Shown piece by piece: positions 59,709-64,000 of a stretch of DNA of 64,000 nucleotides (positions are counted from its first letter, which is position 1; each line of letters begins with the position of its first letter). This stretch comes from Bacteroidaceae bacterium (GTDB lineage Bacteria; Bacteroidota; Bacteroidia; Bacteroidales; Bacteroidaceae). The stretch is from contig JAGCPY010000020.1 of assembly GCA_017965425.1 (NCBI GenBank), positions 1-64,000 of the forward strand, read 5' to 3'. The position numbers were made by a program, and so were the translations under genes. The notes below the pieces were generated by a model, which was not told the DNA's origin, made no database searches, and saw only the letters and a program-made list of their open reading frames with translations.

Positions 59709-60881
59709 ATGATTATGAAAACGATAGTGAAAAGCTTAATGACGGCAGGCCTGCTGCTCGCAACCACCGCCGCGTCCGCACAAAAAGTCATGGTCCAGGA
59801 CTTGGAGACCTGGATGGGTAGCCTCATATCCAAGGCCATAGACAACAAAGTGGAAGTCACCAAAAGTCTCGGCCAGGAGCGTGATATCTTGCAAGAGGGA
59901 ACTCCCCTGAAATGGCGATGCGATATCATGACCTTCACCCTTCCAAAGAAGCAACGTCCTCTGCTGGATGAGATGATTAAGGCTTTCGAGGTCAATGGGC
60001 GCGAAAACAGGAACTGCTACGGTATCAATACCTTGACAATGGGCAATCCGCAGCGAGAAGGAAAGCGAAACCTAATGATTGGAGAGGACATGAACCGCTA
60101 CGTCACCATCGGCGAGCAGTACGGCAACTACATCAACGTGAACATCCTCGATACCGCCGACACCACCAAGACTCACCGCTATGCCTATGCCCTCGAATGG
60201 AAAGAAGACCACAAAGGAAAGGTCTTTGCCCGCTACATCGTCACCTACGCCAAGATTCCCTCTGCCACCTCCAGCATCATCCGGCAAGACTGGCCATATC
60301 TCGAGATAGGCCCTTCGCGCATACCCAAGGAAGGACCTGTCCAGGCGCCGAATAAGGCGCGGGTGTTCTTCCTCGGCAAGGAATACCCCGTGCAGGCGCT
60401 CGACAGCGTCCTTGACGAAGCCCGTAAACGCGAAGCGGAGACCTATAAGAAGGTGAAGGAAGCTATACAGCGCGAAGCGGAAGGCGCTAAGCACATGAAA
60501 TCATTTGTCGTCTGGGCAGACTCACTCCACCACGACACAGACCCCGTGACAGCTGTCGTACTCGACCTGCAACAGGGCAAGAACATCACGGCCGACGACC
60601 TCCTCTGCAACGACAACATCCTGCTCATCTTCGCTCAGCTGAAGAAGCAGTATCTGGCTGGGCAGAACACGGAATTCAACGCCATCTCCATCTACAACCT
60701 CTGCAAGCGAGCCCACGAGTACGGCTTCTTCACCGATAAAAACTCAAAAGAGGAGTTAAAGCAACTGAAGCGGGAAATAGCCGATCTGATAGACAAGACC
60801 CCAGAAATCGACGAAGGCACTAACGTTGATCAGCGCATCTATCTCGGTCTGGCGCTGTCGCACCTCAAAAAGATTGAATGA
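59709..60881 (+). CDS. exported protein of unknown function downstream of an ECF sigma factor
   Basis: 390 aa; ATG at 59709 or 59715. Signal peptide MKTIVKSLMTAGLLLATTAASAQ. The mature protein is mixed alpha/beta (VQDLETWMGSLISKAIDNKVEV, MTFTLPKKQRPLLDEMIKAFEVN, RYAYALEWKED) with a helical C-terminal half (ALDSVLDEARKREAETYKK, LIFAQLKKQYLAG). No family was recognised. It lies 22 bp after the anti-sigma gene and is likely part of the regulon controlled by that pair. Confidence 0.75.
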   Translation: MIMKTIVKSLMTAGLLLATTAASAQKVMVQDLETWMGSLISKAIDNKVEVTKSLGQERDILQEGTPLKWRCDIMTFTLPKKQRPLLDEMIKAFEVNGRENRNCYGINTLTMGNPQREGKRNLMIGEDMNRYVTIGEQYGNYINVNILDTADTTKTHRYAYALEWKEDHKGKVFARYIVTYAKIPSATSSIIRQDWPYLEIGPSRIPKEGPVQAPNKARVFFLGKEYPVQALDSVLDEARKREAETYKKVKEAIQREAEGAKHMKSFVVWADSLHHDTDPVTAVVLDLQQGKNITADDLLCNDNILLIFAQLKKQYLAGQNTEFNAISIYNLCKRAHEYGFFTDKNSKEELKQLKREIADLIDKTPEIDEGTNVDQRIYLGLALSHLKKIE

Positions 60882-60932
60882 TGATGGGTTATATCTTCAA
60901 ATGACTCACGTTATAAAAGAGAAGAAACTCAT

Positions 60933-61232
60933 TTATATCGTCCACTCATGTACCCGCATATCCACGCAACCATTGGCTTTGATGCGGATACCCTCGGACA
61001 TGAGGAGGATAGCCTGCTGATGCCATCCAGGCACGGTGCGTCCTACGCTGTTGACGACACGATGGCAAGGCAGGTTGAGCGCCTGCGGGGCATCGTGCAT
61101 CGCCTTTCCCACCAATCGGGAGTGGTTTGGCCAACCTATCAACTCGGCTATGCGCCCGTATGACAGCACACAGCCTGATGGTATTTGACGAACGACGTCA
61201 TACACCTCAGCGTAGAATGAATCTATGTCCAT
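60933..61232 (-). CDS. MGMT-family DNA-binding domain protein
   Basis: 99 aa, only the C-terminal DNA-binding half of O6-methylguanine methyltransferases. The helix-turn-helix (SGCVLSYGRIAELIGWPNHSRLVGKAM, with the Arg finger near R39) and the active-site text NLPCHRVVNSVGR (C56) are present. Alkyltransferase-like proteins replace the Cys by Trp; here Cys remains, so methyl transfer is possible, but the usual N-terminal domain is missing. It converges with the exported-protein gene. Confidence 0.87.
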   Translation of the reverse strand: MDIDSFYAEVYDVVRQIPSGCVLSYGRIAELIGWPNHSRLVGKAMHDAPQALNLPCHRVVNSVGRTVPGWHQQAILLMSEGIRIKANGCVDMRVHEWTI

Positions 61233-61357
61233 TGTCTTTGTTTCTGGCGGCAGTCGCCGTCATCTTCGGATTAAGTCTGTCCATCGGAACTACTGCTTGC
61301 ACTGACGCTTATCTGGGAGAAAGCGATGGTGGCAACGAAACCGAGCATCCTCGGTAA
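61217..61357 (+). CDS. possible small exported peptide
   Basis: 46 aa (NLCPLSLFLAAVAVIFGLSL, then TTACTDAYLGESDGGNETEHP) from an ATG at 61217. It looks like a signal peptide followed by a short acidic tail; a weak lipobox (TTAC) is possible. It overlaps the MGMT start by 16 bp on the other strand and lies antisense to that gene's presumed leader, so it may be spurious. Confidence 0.25.
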   Translation: MNLCPLSLFLAAVAVIFGLSLSIGTTACTDAYLGESDGGNETEHPR

Positions 61358-61652
61358 TAGGAACCTTTTCGTATAATTATGGCCTTAAAAAGAAAGCTTC
61401 TTCTCGACTGCTTATTCACAGAAAGCTTATCACTTGTCCGCAAAAGTACACATTATCATCTAAAGCACAAAAGATTTTCTCGATTATTTGATTTAATCAA
61501 GATGAATAAACGAGAGTTTTATGATAAAAAACAGAGAGGATTGATGTTACTTGCGTAACAATTGACGGCACTTCAGGCCCAAGAGAATCGGAATGTAGGA
61601 GAAAGGCAGCGTCGGCACAAAGGCCGACGACTGCCCATCAAAGAGAGAGTAT
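61358..61652. other. AT-rich gap with a minus-strand promoter and a hairpin
   Basis: No gene is supported. Besides the promoter at 61441-61470 there is an imperfect hairpin, CTCGATTATTTGAT near 61479 with ATGAATAAACGAG near 61502, which could end the receptor transcript arriving from the right. Confidence 0.5.
61441..61470 (-). promoter_or_regulatory. promoter reading towards the MGMT-like gene
   Basis: On the minus strand TTG (61468-61470), a 19-base spacer and TACTTTTG (61441-61448). The leader to the MGMT start would be about 200 bases. Confidence 0.45.
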
Positions 61653-64000
61653 TTATAGTCGGTTCTTTTCGTCATTACCAGCACCGGTTCCCTTGTACTT
61701 GCTACGGGTGGTGTTAAATTTGTAACGGATGGTTGCAACGAAGCGGCGTCGGGCGTAATAATTGCCTTGCTGTAGATGCACGTGATGGGTGTAGCAGGTG
61801 ATGGCCTCGCGGTTGCGATCCAGCAGGTCTTCGCCCGCCAGCTTGATGCTGAGGTGGTCGTTGAAGAACGTCTTGACAAGGCTGATGCCGAGGTCGGTTC
61901 GGTGGTAACCGAGATAGGCATTTTCGTAGTGCCCAAGACCTTGATAGCTGAAATTGAGCTCACCCGTGAAAGTCTTGCTAAAGGCAAATGTGTTGTTGAC
62001 TTGTGCCACTGGAAGCGGCTTGTTCAGCTTGATGTCTCCTTCCGTCGTGTCCAGTGTGAGCCACTGTTTGCGTATTCCTATTGAGAGCTGCGGGTGCCAG
62101 ATGCCCCACGCTGGCGCAAGCGTCACGTATGGCATGAGCCATTTCAGACTATGAATGTTTTTGTAGGTCATCAGCGTGACGTTAGAATGGCCCGTCTGCT
62201 CCATCCAGTTGATGATGTGTCCGCGCTCGTCGGCATAACTGATGGAAAACTGCAGGAACTTCCACATTGCTTGGAGCGATAGGTTGTGGATGGTGGTGTT
62301 GTCGAGCAGTGGATTGCCGCGCTGCAGGGAATAGCGGTTGGCATAGAACACGTCGTTGCTGAGCTCGCGGTAGGTCGGGCGTCGGGTCTTTACAGAGTAG
62401 GTCAACTGCGCTTGCACTTTGCCGATTTGTGTGCTGAGGGAGAGCGAGGGATAGAAATTGTCGTATCGGCGACTCTGTTCGTCCACGAGCTGCCCGCAGT
62501 CGTAGTAGCGGAAGCGTACGTGCTCATAGCGCAGCCCTGCCCGCAGTTGGCCGACACGAGGTATCATGCGAGTGAATTCCAAATACGGACTGATGCTCTG
62601 CTCCTTGAGGGTGCTGTAGGTGGTAGGAACATAGTTCTGCGGATTCACATAGTCGTCCTGTCGGTTGGTGTTGACGTACTCTGCTCCGAAGTCGAGCGAG
62701 CCGCCTAACAGAGGATAGGTCAGCGTCAGTTTTGAGGCCAACATACGGTTTCTGACCTTGTTTTCTGCATTGACCAGACGGTCGTCTTGCATCTGGCATA
62801 TTTCTTCACTTCTGCTTTGGTCGTCGTAGCTGCTGTGTAGGAAGTCAAAGTTCCAGTCGATGTCGAGTTTTCCGACTTGGCCGACATAATAGGCATTGAG
62901 TTTGTGGCCTAAATTCCCGTTCATCTGTTTGTTGCTCAGGTTTTGCCATTTGTCATAGAACTGGCCGTTGGCGGTCACGTTGCTTGTCAGTGTTGTCACA
63001 TCGTCGCCTGTTTTCGGCAGCGTGAGTTCGTATTTGGTGCCAAATGTGTGATGCTCATCTAACAAGTAGTTGAAGCCGCCCTCAACGGTGTAGGCATGGT
63101 TGACAAGGTCATGCCGCATTTCATTATCCTGTCGCCACAACGTGTCGCCTTGGACTTCCTGACGGATTTCAGCCTGTTGCATATATTCCACTCTGTCAAG
63201 CCTTACGGAGGCGAATATGTCCAGCCCGTTGCGCCGGTAGTTCATGTCAAGCGAGGCGGTCTCCTGCCCCTTACGCCCTTGGCGCCAGCGCCCCCAGGTA
63301 TCGATGCTGAAGCCGTCGCCAGCCTTGCGTACGGTCTGTATCTTGACGATGGCACCTACCGTCGCGTCATACTTTGCTCCTGGATTGGTGATGAGTTCTA
63401 TGCTCTTGATATCGGTGGATTTCAGTTGCTCCAGCTCTTTCGGATTACGCATCAATCGCCCGTTGATGTAGATGAGTGGTTTGCCTTTTCCAAAGACTTC
63501 GTAACTGTCATTCTTCTGGATAATGCCTGGCACATGCTTCAGCACGTCGTCGGCAGTGCCTAATTGGCTGAGTGGCGTATTATCAACATTGGTCACCAAG
63601 CCCTCACTGCCCATCTTGTATTGTGGTACGTGTCCCTTCACGGTGACATCTTTCAACGTATAGTTATCCGACTGCAACGTGATGGTTCCCAATGCTGGCT
63701 GATTACATATCTTGTAGATGGTCTGATAGCCAACGTATGAGATACGGGCGAGGACGATGAGTTGCTCGTATGGAATAGCAAAGTAACCGCTCTCATTGGA
63801 GACACCTCCACATAGCAGTGTTGAGTCGGAGGGATTGAGAATAGCAACATTAGCGTAGGCCACGGACTGGCCTTGTTCGTCGATAATCGTACCCGTCAAG
63901 CGGCGGGCAGTCTTGTGGGTGCACTCCACATAGATTTCGTGGTCGTTGGTTTTGACGGTCATACGGACAGGATAGAAGCCTATCATCTGCTGGATGGCAT
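61653..64000 (-). CDS. TonB-receptor-like outer membrane protein (5' end outside window)
   Basis: About 780 residues visible. The frame stays open to the window edge (AIQQMIGFYPVRM...), so the true start and signal peptide lie beyond 64000. A carboxypeptidase-like regulatory domain (RLTGTIIDEQGQSVAYANVAIL, about 60 residues) is followed by a plug domain (LGTADDVLKHVPGIIQKNDSYEVFGKGKPLIYINGRLM, IKSIELITNPGAKYDA) and a long beta-barrel of the OMP_b-brl_3 type ending RRRFVATIRYKFN. A non-barrel tail of about 15 residues ends it. It is likely an outer-membrane transport or secretion-related protein; the substrate is unknown and no SusD partner is in view. Confidence 0.88.
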   Translation of the reverse strand, partial: AIQQMIGFYPVRMTVKTNDHEIYVECTHKTARRLTGTIIDEQGQSVAYANVAILNPSDSTLLCGGVSNESGYFAIPYEQLIVLARISYVGYQTIYKICNQPALGTITLQSDNYTLKDVTVKGHVPQYKMGSEGLVTNVDNTPLSQLGTADDVLKHVPGIIQKNDSYEVFGKGKPLIYINGRLMRNPKELEQLKSTDIKSIELITNPGAKYDATVGAIVKIQTVRKAGDGFSIDTWGRWRQGRKGQETASLDMNYRRNGLDIFASVRLDRVEYMQQAEIRQEVQGDTLWRQDNEMRHDLVNHAYTVEGGFNYLLDEHHTFGTKYELTLPKTGDDVTTLTSNVTANGQFYDKWQNLSNKQMNGNLGHKLNAYYVGQVGKLDIDWNFDFLHSSYDDQSRSEEICQMQDDRLVNAENKVRNRMLASKLTLTYPLLGGSLDFGAEYVNTNRQDDYVNPQNYVPTTYSTLKEQSISPYLEFTRMIPRVGQLRAGLRYEHVRFRYYDCGQLVDEQSRRYDNFYPSLSLSTQIGKVQAQLTYSVKTRRPTYRELSNDVFYANRYSLQRGNPLLDNTTIHNLSLQAMWKFLQFSISYADERGHIINWMEQTGHSNVTLMTYKNIHSLKWLMPYVTLAPAWGIWHPQLSIGIRKQWLTLDTTEGDIKLNKPLPVAQVNNTFAFSKTFTGELNFSYQGLGHYENAYLGYHRTDLGISLVKTFFNDHLSIKLAGEDLLDRNREAITCYTHHVHLQQGNYYARRRFVATIRYKFNTTRSKYKGTGAGNDEKNRL

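Noticed and set aside
60933-61232. Alkyltransferase-like (ATL) protein
   Set aside because: ATL proteins have Trp in place of the active-site Cys; here PCHR with Cys is kept.
61547-61987. 146-aa minus-strand frame at the receptor end
   Set aside because: It is out of frame with the receptor gene, which has clear beta-barrel text over the same bases.

Overview
The window reads as a chromosomal segment of a Bacteroidales bacterium, most like Prevotella or a close relative. The signs are Bacteroidetes-type promoters (TTG, a spacer of about 19-21 bases, then TAnnTTTG) instead of -35/-10 boxes, A-rich leaders with few Shine-Dalgarno sites, secreted dockerin, cohesin-like, MBG-repeat and BspA-like proteins, a GH92 mannosidase, and the lineage-typical families DUF4301, DUF5687 and OMP_b-brl TonB receptors. 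No database could be searched; family names come from reading motifs and domain layout.

Layout. 0-6 kb: a probable insertion-sequence end abuts the 3' remnant of a beta-helix surface protein, followed by two secreted multidomain proteins. 6-9 kb: an ABC-F ATPase, a conserved hypothetical and a YigZ-like protein. 8.4-16 kb: a long minus-strand gene string, serC - serA - MNT antitoxin - HEPN toxin (broken by a stop codon) - DUF1015 - MmeI-like restriction/methyltransferase - yigZ, so a restriction enzyme and a toxin-antitoxin pair sit inside a serine-biosynthesis string. 16-29.5 kb: housekeeping and metabolism (acetylesterase, recR, glycosyltransferase, GNAT, branching enzyme, YhcH, MORN protein, RelA-like synthetase, DUF4301), then tRNA-Arg(TCT).

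30-37.5 kb is a decay zone of small accessory genes (lipoprotein, carbonic anhydrase, DUF1294 fusion, shortened YdeI, CAT-like enzyme, XRE plus PH-domain pair, shortened acetyltransferases, flavoprotein, nitroreductase). Short heptanucleotide repeats (TGGACAA/TGGAAAA) lie inside or at the broken ends of three genes here. 37.5-45 kb: GH92, dinB, patatin, an exported TIM-barrel protein, a nitroreductase lipoprotein and an iron alcohol dehydrogenase. 44.7-51 kb: an AddAB-type helicase-nuclease pair. 51-58 kb: SPOR/HU-like and FHA proteins, an ABC exporter, then grpE-dnaJ-folC. 58.5-61 kb: an ECF sigma factor, a putative anti-sigma factor and an exported protein, then an MGMT-like protein. The right edge cuts a TonB-receptor-like protein.

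The most unusual signal is the number of distinct repeat families in 64 kb: two heptanucleotide families, a 22-bp family present both between genes and inside folC, GAAGGTGTACACCTTC-type hairpins, a nested inverted repeat near 58.3 kb, and a MITE-like inverted-repeat element that supplies the C-terminus of one protein. A 26-bp piece of that element recurs at 44.7 kb, where it supplies the stop codons of two convergent genes.
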